In this document: positions 47,887 through 56,841 of the stretch, in pieces
How positions within the stretch are numbered: position 1 is the first letter of the stretch
Layout of the letters: every line of letters begins with the position of its first letter
From: a bacterium
GTDB lineage: Bacteria > Auribacterota > Tritonobacteria > UBA1439
Assembly (NCBI GenBank): GCA_028716845.1
Contig: JAQUPF010000002.1
Coordinates: forward strand, 185,201-249,200
Reading direction: 5' to 3'
DNA: 64,000 bases
Position numbers and translations under genes: made by a program
The notes under the pieces: model-generated
What the model saw: the letters and a program-made list of their open reading frames with translations, nothing else
Databases searched by the model: none
Told to the model about the DNA's origin: nothing

Positions 47887-47932
47887 GGCCGCCCCGGGGA
47901 GGCGATGCCCGCCCCGGCGGGGGAGACCGGCC

Positions 47933-48388
47933 ATGATCGACGGCGTCACGATCAAGCAGCTGAAGCCCAACGCGGACGAGCGCGGATACCTCCAGGAGAT
48001 CCTGCGGTCCGACGACGACATCTTCGAGCGGTTCGGCCAGATCTACGTCTCGCTCAACTACCCGGGCGTGACGCGGGCGTGGCACTCCCACGCCCGGCAG
48101 GTCGATTTCATGACCGTCGTCAAGGGGATGGCGAAGATCGTCCTGTACGACGGCCGGGAGGGATCCCCCACCCGCGGCGAGGTGAACGAGTTCTTCGCGG
48201 GGGAGCAGAACCGCATTCTCATCCGCATCCCGGCGCTCGTCATGCACGGCTACAAGACGATCGGCGTCGAGCCGTGCCTCCTCGTCAACATCCCGACGGC
48301 CTGCTTCGATCCGGGCGAGCCGGACGAGCACCGCGTGCCGCCGCACGACAACGACATCCCGTACGACTGGGCGATCAGGGAGCGGTAG
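47933..48388 (+). CDS. dTDP-4-dehydrorhamnose 3,5-epimerase-like cupin
   Basis: DERGYLQEILRSDD; VTRAWHSHARQVDFMTVVKGMAKIVLYDGR; followed by rmlA/rmlB/rmlD. Confidence 0.8.
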   Translation: MIDGVTIKQLKPNADERGYLQEILRSDDDIFERFGQIYVSLNYPGVTRAWHSHARQVDFMTVVKGMAKIVLYDGREGSPTRGEVNEFFAGEQNRILIRIPALVMHGYKTIGVEPCLLVNIPTACFDPGEPDEHRVPPHDNDIPYDWAIRER

Positions 48389-48425
48389 CCCCGCCGGCGC
48401 GCGGGGCGGCGCCCGAGGAGGGACG

Positions 48426-49160
48426 ATGAAGGGGGTCATTCTCGCGGGGGGGCTCGGCACGAGGCTCTCGCCGCTGACGAAGATCACGAACAAGCATCTC
48501 CTCCCGATCTACGACAAGCCGATGATCTTCTACCCGATCCGGACGCTCGTGAACGCGGGGATCGAGGAGATCCTGCTCGTGACCGGCGGGAACAACGCGG
48601 GCGACTTCCTCCGCCTCCTCGGCAACGGGAAGGAGTTCGGGCTCCGCGAGCTCCAGTACGCCTACCAGGAGCGGGAGGGGGGGATCGCGGAGGCGCTCGC
48701 CCTCGCGGAGCACTTCGCCGAGGGCGGCAAGATCGCGGTCATGCTCGGGGACAACATCGTCGAGCGGAACATCGTCAGGGCCGTGGAGGCGTACCGGCGG
48801 CAGGAGGCGGGGGCGAAGATCCTTCTGAAGGAGGTCGAGAACCCGCGCGACTACGGCGTGGCCGAGATCAGCGGCGACCGGATCGTCGGCATCGAGGAGA
48901 AGCCGCTGCACCCGAAGAGCGCCTACGCCGTCATCGGCATCTACCTGTACGACGGACGGGTCTTCGACATCGTGAAGAACCTCACGCCGTCGGCCCGCGG
49001 CGAGCTCGAGATCACGGACGTCAACAACGCCTACATCCGGATGGGCGCGATGACCTACGACGTCCTGGACGGATGGTGGGCCGACGCCGGCTCCTCCATC
49101 GAGGGGCTCATGAAGGTCAACATCCTCGTCTACGAGACCGGCGCGAACAGGATGGACTGA
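48426..49160 (+). CDS. rmlA: Glucose-1-phosphate thymidylyltransferase
   Basis: GVILAGGLGTRLSPLTKITNKHLLPIYDKPMIFYPI; ELEITDVNNAYI. Confidence 0.93.
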   Translation: MKGVILAGGLGTRLSPLTKITNKHLLPIYDKPMIFYPIRTLVNAGIEEILLVTGGNNAGDFLRLLGNGKEFGLRELQYAYQEREGGIAEALALAEHFAEGGKIAVMLGDNIVERNIVRAVEAYRRQEAGAKILLKEVENPRDYGVAEISGDRIVGIEEKPLHPKSAYAVIGIYLYDGRVFDIVKNLTPSARGELEITDVNNAYIRMGAMTYDVLDGWWADAGSSIEGLMKVNILVYETGANRMD

Positions 49161-49205
49161 CGCCGCAGGGGGGCGGCGCCCGCGGGGAAGGAACGCGCGA
49201 CTGCC

Positions 49206-50216
49206 ATGAGGATACTCGTCACCGGCGGGGCCGGCTTCATCGGCTCGAACTTCATCAGGCACGCGCTCCGCGCCCGCCCCGGCTGCTCGATCGTCAACCT
49301 CGACAAGCTCACCTACGCGGGGAACCTCGACAACCTCCGCGACGTGGAGTCGGACCCTCGCTACCGCTTCGTCCGGGGCGACATCGCGGACCCCGCCGCC
49401 GTGGGGGGGATCATGGCCGGCGGCGTCGACGCGGTCGTCAACTTCGCCGCGGAGACGCACGTGGACCGCGCCATCGGGGCGGCGGACGATTTCATCCGCA
49501 CCGACGTCTACGGGGCGTACGTGCTGCTGGAGGCCGCCCGCTCGCGCGGCGTGCGCAAGTTCATCCAGATCTCGACCGACGAGGTCTACGGCAGCATCGA
49601 GGAGGGGTCGTTCGTCGAGACCGACCCGCTCATGCCGAGGAACCCCTACGCCGCGAGCAAGGCGGGTGCCGACCGGCTCGCCTACTCCTACTGGGCGACC
49701 CACCGGCTGCCGGTCGTCATCACGAGGGCCTCGAACAACTTCGGCCCGTACCAGTACCCGGAGAAGGTCATCCCGCTCTTCGTCACGAACGCCCTGCGGG
49801 ACATCCCGCTGCCGCTCTACGGCGACGGCATGAACGTGCGCGACTGGCTCTTCGTCCTCGACCACTGCGCGGCGATCGATTTCCTTCTCGACCGGGGGGA
49901 GGACGGGGAGGTGTACAACATCGGCGGCGGCAACGAGCTGACCAACATCGAGCTCACCAACCTCATCCTCGACCACCTCGGGAAGCCCCGCACGCTCATC
50001 AGGCGCGTGAAGGACCGGCAGGGACACGACCGGCGCTACTCCCTCGACTGCGGGAAGATCGGGCGTCTCGGCTGGCGTCCCGCGACGGAGTTCGAGCGGG
50101 CGCTCCGCGAGACGATCGACTGGTACGCGTCGAACGAGTGGTGGTGGGAGAAGCTGAAGAGCGGCGAGTACTGGGAGTACTACCGGCGGCAGTACGTGGA
50201 GCGGGAGCGGGGCTGA
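49206..50216 (+). CDS. rmlB: dTDP-glucose 4,6-dehydratase
   Basis: MRILVTGGAGFIGSNFIRH; FAAETHVDRAI; STDEVYGSIEEGSFVETDPLMPRNPYAASKAGAD. Confidence 0.95.
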   Translation: MRILVTGGAGFIGSNFIRHALRARPGCSIVNLDKLTYAGNLDNLRDVESDPRYRFVRGDIADPAAVGGIMAGGVDAVVNFAAETHVDRAIGAADDFIRTDVYGAYVLLEAARSRGVRKFIQISTDEVYGSIEEGSFVETDPLMPRNPYAASKAGADRLAYSYWATHRLPVVITRASNNFGPYQYPEKVIPLFVTNALRDIPLPLYGDGMNVRDWLFVLDHCAAIDFLLDRGEDGEVYNIGGGNELTNIELTNLILDHLGKPRTLIRRVKDRQGHDRRYSLDCGKIGRLGWRPATEFERALRETIDWYASNEWWWEKLKSGEYWEYYRRQYVERERG

Positions 50217-50240
50217 GCGGTTGAGACGGCGGACGTTCGG

Positions 50241-51098
50241 GTGAAGGTGCTCGTGCTGGGGGCGAACGGCATGCTCGGGCACGCCCTCATGGACGTCCTC
50301 GGGCCCCGGTGGGAGGTCGAGGGCGCCGACCGGGGGGAGATCGACATCCGCGACGCGGCGGCCGCGGCGCGCTTCATCGCCGGGCGGCGGCCGGACGCCG
50401 TCGTCAACGCGGCCGCCCGGACCGACGTGGACGGCTGCGAGGGTGATCCCGCGGGCGCCCACGCGGTGAACGCGGAGGGCGCGGGGAACGTGGCGCGCGC
50501 CTGCGCCGGGGCCGGCGCCCGCCTCGTCCACCTGAGCACCGACTACGTATTCGACGGCCTGAAGGGCTCCCCGTACCTCGAGGGGGATGCCCCCAACCCC
50601 GCGAGCGTCTACGGCAGGTCGAAGCTCGCGGGGGAGGTCGCCGTGCGGGAGCGGCAGCCGGACCATCTCATCGTCCGGACCTCCTGGCTCTTCGGGGAGC
50701 ACGGCAGGAACTTCGTCGACAGGATTCTCGACGCCGCCGCCGGGAGGGAGACGATCGGGGTCGTCGGCGACCAGCACGGCCGCCCGACGTACGCCCCCGA
50801 CCTCGCGGCGGCGATCGGGAGGCTCATCCCCGCGGCGTACCGCGGGGTCGTCCACGTCGCGAACGACGGCGTGACCTCCTGGTACGACTACGCGCGCGCC
50901 ATACTCGAGCTGGCGGGGGTGCGGGGCGTCCGCGTCGAGGAGATCGGAAGCGGCCGGCTCGACCGGCCCGCGCCGAGGCCGCCGTACTCGGCGCTCGACT
51001 GCACCCTGTACGCGAGACTCACCGGCGGCCACCTGCGGCACTGGCGCGAGGCGGTGCGGGACCACCTCGCCCGCCGGACGGGGCGCGTGAACCGCTGA
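50241..51098 (+). CDS. rmlD: dTDP-4-dehydrorhamnose reductase
   Basis: VLVLGANGMLGHALMDVL; HLSTDYVFDGLKGSPYLEGDAPNPASVYGRSKLAGE; GTG start. Confidence 0.92.
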   Translation: MKVLVLGANGMLGHALMDVLGPRWEVEGADRGEIDIRDAAAAARFIAGRRPDAVVNAAARTDVDGCEGDPAGAHAVNAEGAGNVARACAGAGARLVHLSTDYVFDGLKGSPYLEGDAPNPASVYGRSKLAGEVAVRERQPDHLIVRTSWLFGEHGRNFVDRILDAAAGRETIGVVGDQHGRPTYAPDLAAAIGRLIPAAYRGVVHVANDGVTSWYDYARAILELAGVRGVRVEEIGSGRLDRPAPRPPYSALDCTLYARLTGGHLRHWREAVRDHLARRTGRVNR

Positions 51099-51110
51099 GG
51101 GCCGGCATCG

Positions 51111-51797
51111 ATGCGCGCGGAACGGGAGCCGCACTACCTCCGGCACCGGCAGCGGCTGCGCGAGCGGTTCGAGCGCAGCGGGGGCGGGGGGCTCCACGAC
51201 TACGAGCTCCTCGAACTGCTCCTCACGCACGCGATCCCGCGGCGCGACGTGAAGCCGCTCGCGAAGGAGCTTATCGGGCGCCTCGGCTCGCTCGGCGGCG
51301 TCCTCGACGCGCGCCGTCAGGAGCTCGAGGCGGTGCGAGGGGTCGGCCCGGCCGCCGCGGGCCTCGTCCGGCTCGTGAAGGAGCTCTTCGAGACGTACGC
51401 GGCGGAGCGGGTGCGGGAGCGGCGGGGGCTCTCGTCGCCCGGGGCGGTCGCCGAGTTCGCGCGGATCGCGCTCGCCGGCCTCCCGTACGAGCACTTCATG
51501 GTCATCTACCTCAACGTGAAGAACCGGGTCATCGGACACGAGGTCGTCCACGAGGGGACGGTGGACCGGGCGGTCATCTACCCGAGGAGGATCATCGAGG
51601 CGGCGCTCGCCCGCCGGGCGGCGGGGATCATCCTCGTCCACAACCATCCGAGCGGCTGCCCGGAGCCGTCGGCGGAGGACCGCGGCATCACCCGCTCCAT
51701 CGCCGGGGTCGGCAGGGCGATGGACATCCGCGTCCTCGACCACCTCGTCGTCGGCAAGGAGGGCTACTTCAGCTTCGCGGAACATGATCTGCTGTGA
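51111..51797 (+). CDS. radC: RadC/UPF0758 family JAB-domain protein
   Basis: HDYELLELLLTHAIPRRDVKPLAKELI; IILVHNHPSGCPEPSAEDRGIT. Confidence 0.93.
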   Translation: MRAEREPHYLRHRQRLRERFERSGGGGLHDYELLELLLTHAIPRRDVKPLAKELIGRLGSLGGVLDARRQELEAVRGVGPAAAGLVRLVKELFETYAAERVRERRGLSSPGAVAEFARIALAGLPYEHFMVIYLNVKNRVIGHEVVHEGTVDRAVIYPRRIIEAALARRAAGIILVHNHPSGCPEPSAEDRGITRSIAGVGRAMDIRVLDHLVVGKEGYFSFAEHDLL

Positions 51798-51840
51798 GCC
51801 GCCGCCGCGGAAGGTCACGGCGCTCGGGAAGGAGGTCGCG

Positions 51841-52023
51841 ATGATCGACAAGGAGCTGCTCGACATACTCGCCTGCCCCGCCTGCAAGGCGGCGGTGCGG
51901 GTCGAGGGGGACCGGATCGTCTGCACCGGCTGCGGGCGCCGGTACCCGATCAGGGACGACATCCCGGTCATGCTCGTGGACGAGGCCGAGATGCCGGGGG
52001 CGGGCGCCGCGGAGCGCGGGTAG
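51841..52023 (+). CDS. Trm112/YcaR family zinc-ribbon protein
   Basis: MIDKELLDILACPACKAAVRVEGDRIVCTGCGRRYPIRDDIPVML. Confidence 0.9.
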   Translation: MIDKELLDILACPACKAAVRVEGDRIVCTGCGRRYPIRDDIPVMLVDEAEMPGAGAAERG

Positions 52024-52061
52024 GCTGCGGGCGCGGCCGCTCCCCCTCGAAGGGGTCCCGA

Positions 52062-53255
52062 ATGGAAATCGGACCGCAGGCGGGCGTCGCGCCCGGGGCG
52101 CGCCTGCTCTACGTGACGCTCGCCATGGAGTACGGGGGGGCGGAGGGCCAGCTCGCCGAGCTCGCCTGCGGCCTCGACCCCGATCGATTCAGACCGCACC
52201 TCTGCTGCATACGGGGGGCGGGCCCGCTCCTCCGCCCCTTCGCGGAACGGAGGATCCCCCGCACCGTCTTTGACTTCCCGCCGCTCGACTACGCCGGCAA
52301 GGCGCGCTCCGCCCGGCAGCTCCTGCGGGAGGTGCGGACCGTCGCACGCCTGATGCGGGTCGTGCGGCCCCACCTCGTCCACGGCGTCCTGCCGGTGGCG
52401 TGCGTGGTGGCGGGTCTCGCCGCCCGCCTCGCCGGCGTCCCGCTGATCGTCACCGGGCGTCGGAGCCTCGGCCTCTACAGGGACGGCCGCCCGCTCCTGC
52501 GGTTCCTGGAGAGGGTGGTGGGCCGCCGGACGGACAGGGTGGTGGCGAATTCGGAGGCGGTCCTGGCGGACGCGATCGCGCGGGAGCGGCTCTCTCCGGA
52601 GAAGGTCCTCGTCATCCGGAACGGCGTGCGGATCCCCGCCGCGCCCCCCCGCGCATCGTGGCGCGACATCGTCGGCGAGGAGATCGGCGGGCCGGTCGTC
52701 TGCCTCCCGGCGAACTTCTTCCCGTACAAGGGGCACATGGATTTCCTCGAGGCGGCCGCGGCGGTGGCGCGGGAGGCGCCCCGGGCGCGCTTCGTCCTCG
52801 TGGGAGACGGGTCCCTCCGGGCGGCCATCGAGCGCAGGGCGGCGGAGCCGGGACTCGCGGGGCGGGTCCGCCTCCTCGGCGTCCGGCCGGACTGCCGCGA
52901 CATCATGGCGCTCTCGGACGTCGTCGTCCTCGCCTCCCACGAGGAGGGATTCCCGAACGTCGTCCTCGAGGCGATGGCGGCGGGGCGGCCCGTGGTCGCC
53001 ACGCGGGTCGGCGGCGTCCCGGAGGCGGTCGAGGACGGCGTCACGGGACTCCTCGTTCCCGCGCGGGATCCGGCGGCGCTCGCCGGGGCGATCGGGAGGC
53101 TCCTGTCCGACCGGGACGCCGCGCGGCGGATGGGGATGCGCGGCCTCGACCGCGCGCGGCGCGAGTTCACCGTGGAGCGGATGGTGGGGGCCTACGAGGA
53201 TCTGTACGAGGAGCTGCTGGCGCGGAAGGGGTTGGGAGTGGGGCGCGGGGAGTGA
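52062..53255 (+). CDS. Glycosyltransferase family 4
   Basis: YGGAEGQLAELACGL; EEGFPNVVLEAMAAGRPVVATRVGGVPEAVEDGVTGLLV. Confidence 0.9.
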   Translation: MEIGPQAGVAPGARLLYVTLAMEYGGAEGQLAELACGLDPDRFRPHLCCIRGAGPLLRPFAERRIPRTVFDFPPLDYAGKARSARQLLREVRTVARLMRVVRPHLVHGVLPVACVVAGLAARLAGVPLIVTGRRSLGLYRDGRPLLRFLERVVGRRTDRVVANSEAVLADAIARERLSPEKVLVIRNGVRIPAAPPRASWRDIVGEEIGGPVVCLPANFFPYKGHMDFLEAAAAVAREAPRARFVLVGDGSLRAAIERRAAEPGLAGRVRLLGVRPDCRDIMALSDVVVLASHEEGFPNVVLEAMAAGRPVVATRVGGVPEAVEDGVTGLLVPARDPAALAGAIGRLLSDRDAARRMGMRGLDRARREFTVERMVGAYEDLYEELLARKGLGVGRGE

Positions 53256-53309
53256 GACGCGCGACGTTCCCCGGGAAACGGGAAACGATAAACGAGGAAC
53301 GGCAGTCCG

Positions 53310-55211
53310 GTGTGCGGAATCTGCGGCATCGTGCATGGTGACCGGTCAAGGCCGGTCGCGCGGGAGCTCCTCGAGGCGATGACGCGCCTCATGGCCCACC
53401 GCGGCCCCGACGGCGAGGGATACCACCTCGACGGCGGCCTCGGCCTCGGCCATCGCCGGCTGAGCGTCATCGACGTGGAGGCCGGCGTCCAGCCGATGAC
53501 GAACGAGGACCGCTCCCTCTGGCTCGTCTACAACGGAGAGATCTACAACTTCAGGGAGCACGCCGCGGCGCTCGCCCGGCGCGGGCACGAGTTCAGGACC
53601 CGCTGCGACACCGAGGTGATCCTGCACCTCTACGAGGAGCACGGCGTCCGCTGCCTCGAGCATCTCCGCGGGATGTTCGCCTTCGCCCTCTGGGACTCGC
53701 GCCGGCGGCGGCTCTTCTGCGCCCGCGACCGGATGGGGCAGAAACCGTTCTTCTATCGCCTGAGCGGCGGCGATTTCGTCTTCGCCTCCGGCCCGGCGCC
53801 GATCCTCCTCGCGGGCGGGCCGCGGGCGGTGAACCCGCGGGCCCTCGATCTCTATCTCACCTACGGGTATGTCCCCGCCCCCCTCTCCATGTACGAGGGG
53901 ATCGAGAAGCTCCCCCCGGCGCACTACCTGCTCCTCGAGGACGGCGGGGTCACGGTCGAGCGGTACTGGTCGATCGACCCGTCGGAGCGGACGACGCTGG
54001 GCTACCGCGACTGCCGGGAGCGGCTGCGCGAGCTCCTCACCGAGGCGACCCGCCTCAGGCTCATCAGCGACGTCCCCCTCGGCGCGTTCCTGAGCGGGGG
54101 GATCGACTCGAGCATCGTCGTCGCGCTCATGAGCCGGCTGACGGACCGGCCCGTCAGGACGTTCTCCATCGGCTTCGAGGAGGAGCGCTTCAACGAGCTC
54201 CCGTACGCGCGGAGCCTCGCGCGCCTGTACGCCACCGACCACCACGAGCACATCGTGCGGCCCGACGCGGCCGGCCTCCTCCCGACGCTCGTCCGGCACT
54301 ACGGCGAGCCGTTCGCGGACTCCTCGGCGCTCCCCACCTACCACGTCGCGGAGATGACCCGCCGGGGCGTCACGGTGGCGCTCAGCGGCGACGCCGGCGA
54401 CGAGCTCTTCGCCGGCTACGAGCGCTACCTCGCCTGGCGCCTCGCGGGCCGGCTCGCCTCGGTGCCGGGCGCGGCCCGCTGGGCCCCCGCCGCCGCCCGG
54501 CTCCTCGCGGCGGCGGGCGGCGGGCGCCGCGTCGAGCGGGTGCGGCGGTTCCTCCCGTCGCTCGGCGCGGACGGGGCGGGCCGCTACCTCGTCTACATGG
54601 TCCTCTTCGGCGACGACGAGCGGATGCGCCTCTACGGCCCGGCGATGCGGGAGGCGGCCCGCCGGTTCGACGCCGCCGGCTACCTCCGCCGCCTCTACGA
54701 CGCCCACGGTCCCGGCGACGACGTCGCGCGGCTCCTCTACGTGGACCTCCACAGCTACCTCCCGGAAGACCTGCTCGTGAAGGTGGACATCGCCTCGATG
54801 GCCCACTCGCTCGAGGCGCGCTCCCCCTTCCTCGACCACGAGCTCGTCCGGTTCGCCGCGTCGATCCCCTCGAAATGGAAGCTGCGCGGAGGGACGGGCA
54901 AGTATATCCTGAAGGACGCCTTCGCCGACCTCCTCCCGCCCGACATCCGCCGCCGCGGCAAGATGGGGTTCGGCGTCCCCCTCGGGCGCTGGTTCCGGGG
55001 CGCGCTCCGCGAGCGGCTGCGCGAGGTCGTCCTCGACCCCGCCGCCCTCTCGAGGGGCTACTTCGACCCGGCGCGCGTCCGGGAGCTCGTGGAGGAGCAC
55101 GCGGGAGGCGCGCGGGACCATTCCCCCCGCCTCTGGGCGCTGCTCGTCCTGGAGCTGTGGCACCGGGAGTTCATCGACGGGGGGCCCGCGGCATGGCGCG
55201 GCGGCCGCTGA
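53310..55211 (+). CDS. asnB: Asparagine synthase (glutamine-hydrolysing)
   Basis: MCGICGIVHGD; AHRGPDGEGYH; LSGGIDSSIVVALMSR; SGDAGDELFAGYERY; GTG start. Confidence 0.93.
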   Translation: MCGICGIVHGDRSRPVARELLEAMTRLMAHRGPDGEGYHLDGGLGLGHRRLSVIDVEAGVQPMTNEDRSLWLVYNGEIYNFREHAAALARRGHEFRTRCDTEVILHLYEEHGVRCLEHLRGMFAFALWDSRRRRLFCARDRMGQKPFFYRLSGGDFVFASGPAPILLAGGPRAVNPRALDLYLTYGYVPAPLSMYEGIEKLPPAHYLLLEDGGVTVERYWSIDPSERTTLGYRDCRERLRELLTEATRLRLISDVPLGAFLSGGIDSSIVVALMSRLTDRPVRTFSIGFEEERFNELPYARSLARLYATDHHEHIVRPDAAGLLPTLVRHYGEPFADSSALPTYHVAEMTRRGVTVALSGDAGDELFAGYERYLAWRLAGRLASVPGAARWAPAAARLLAAAGGGRRVERVRRFLPSLGADGAGRYLVYMVLFGDDERMRLYGPAMREAARRFDAAGYLRRLYDAHGPGDDVARLLYVDLHSYLPEDLLVKVDIASMAHSLEARSPFLDHELVRFAASIPSKWKLRGGTGKYILKDAFADLLPPDIRRRGKMGFGVPLGRWFRGALRERLREVVLDPAALSRGYFDPARVRELVEEHAGGARDHSPRLWALLVLELWHREFIDGGPAAWRGGR

Positions 55212-56368
55212 AGATCCTCCGGATCGTCACCCGCCTGAACATCGGCGGCCCCTCCGTCCACGCGATCACCCTGAGCGCCGGGCTTCCGACCGACCGGTTC
55301 CGGACGACGCTCGCCTGCGGCGTCCCCGCTCCCGGGGAGGGGGACATGGCGCCCGCGGCAGCGGCGCGGGGCGCCGTCCCCGTCATCATCCCCGCGCTCC
55401 GGCGCGACCCGGATCCCGCCCGCGATCTCCGGGCCCTCGCCCGGATCGCCATCCTCATCCGTTCCGAGACCCCCGACATCCTCCACACGCACATGGCGAA
55501 GGCGGGGGCGCTCGGCCGCCTCGCCGCCCGGCTCTTCCCGCGCGTGCGGACCGTCCACACCTTCCACGGACACGTCCTTGCCGGCTACTTCTCCGGCCCC
55601 CGGTCGCGCCTCTATCTCCGGATCGAGCGCCTGCTCGCGCGCCGGACCGACCGGCTCGTCGTCCTCAGCGAGCGCCTGCGGCGGGAGATGCTCGAGCGCT
55701 ACCGGATCGGCTCGCCCGGGCGGTACGCGGTCATCCCGCTCGGCCTCGACCTCGACCGGTTCGCCGGCTGCGGGGCGCTGCGGGGCGGCCTGCGCGCGGA
55801 GCTCGGCATCCCGCCCCGTTCGCCCGTCATCGTCCTCGCGGGGAGGCTCGTCCCCGTCAAGGACATCGCCCTCTTCCTCCGGGCCGCCCGCATCGTCGCG
55901 GACGCGCGGCCTGACGCCGTCTTCGTCATCGCGGGCGACGGCCCGCTCCGCGCCGCGCTCGAGGCGGAGGCCTCCGCGCTCGGCCTCGGCCGGCGGGCCG
56001 TCTTCACCGGCTGGCGCGCCGACCTCGAGCGGCTCTACGCCGACGCGGACGTCGCCGTCCTCACCTCGCTGAACGAGGGGACGCCGGTCTCGCTCATCGA
56101 GGCGGCCGCGGCGGGCGTGCCGGCGGTCGCGACGGACGTCGGCGGCGTCGCCGACGTCGTCCGGGACGGCGTGAGCGGCCGCCTCGCCGGCTCCCGCGAC
56201 CCGGCGCTCGTCGCCCGGCTCGTGGAGGAGATTGTGGGCGACCCCGCGGCGGCCCGCCGGATGGGGGAGGCGGGGCGCGCCTTCGTCCTCGGGCGGTACG
56301 GCTCGGGGCGGCTCCTCGCCGACGTCGCGCGGCTCTACGAGGAGCTCGCCTCCGAGGACCCGCGGTGA
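55193..56368 (+). CDS. Glycosyltransferase family 4
   Basis: ILRIVTRLNIGGPSVHAITLSAGL; NEGTPVSLIEAAAAGVPAVATDVGGVADVV. Confidence 0.9.
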   Translation: MARRPLKILRIVTRLNIGGPSVHAITLSAGLPTDRFRTTLACGVPAPGEGDMAPAAAARGAVPVIIPALRRDPDPARDLRALARIAILIRSETPDILHTHMAKAGALGRLAARLFPRVRTVHTFHGHVLAGYFSGPRSRLYLRIERLLARRTDRLVVLSERLRREMLERYRIGSPGRYAVIPLGLDLDRFAGCGALRGGLRAELGIPPRSPVIVLAGRLVPVKDIALFLRAARIVADARPDAVFVIAGDGPLRAALEAEASALGLGRRAVFTGWRADLERLYADADVAVLTSLNEGTPVSLIEAAAAGVPAVATDVGGVADVVRDGVSGRLAGSRDPALVARLVEEIVGDPAAARRMGEAGRAFVLGRYGSGRLLADVARLYEELASEDPR

Positions 56369-56370
56369 AT

Positions 56371-56780
56371 CGGCGCATCATGAACCACGAGCCGCGGATG
56401 TGCACGGATTGGAGACGGATTTTCACGGATCCCTGTGCAGCTGTAAGCTATAAGCTGTAAGCTGTAAGGGTGATGCGCCTAACGGGGATTGCAGCAGCGC
56501 TCCAACGTTTCCGCCGCGGATGCACGCGGATCCGGTAAATGCAGTTCGTCGGTCGTCCTTCGTCCTTGGCACATCTGCGGCAAAGACCCCGCCACGTTCG
56601 ACTTTGAACTTTCAACCTTGAACTGTATTTGTTCTCTGTGATCTCTGTGGCGAAAAGAAATATCCGCTGTTCACTTCAATCCGCGGTAATCCGCGTCAAT
56701 CCGCGGCAGAAACCCTGCTGCGTGCAACTTTGAACTGTAGTCGGATCCGTGGCAATCCGTGGTGAATTGGTGCTTCGTGG
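56371..56780. repeat. Interspersed composite element copy 13
   Basis: ACGGAT array, AGCTGTA 7-mer cassette (56439-56468), CTCTGTGAT 9-mer cassette, ends aatccgtggtgaattggtgcttcgtgg. Confidence 0.9.
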
Positions 56781-56802
56781 CTGCGGGGACCGCGGATCGC
56801 TG

Positions 56803-56832
56803 TTTACACGCCCCGCGCGGAATGCGTACACT
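56803..56832 (+). promoter_or_regulatory. Candidate promoter TTTACA-N18-TACACT
   Basis: 10 bp upstream of the 56842 start. Confidence 0.4.
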
Positions 56833-56841
56833 ACGTCTGCC

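Noticed and set aside
48375-53336. 1653-aa minus-strand ORF
   Set aside because: Antisense to rmlA/rmlB/rmlD/radC/glycosyltransferase genes with strong family motifs on the plus strand.
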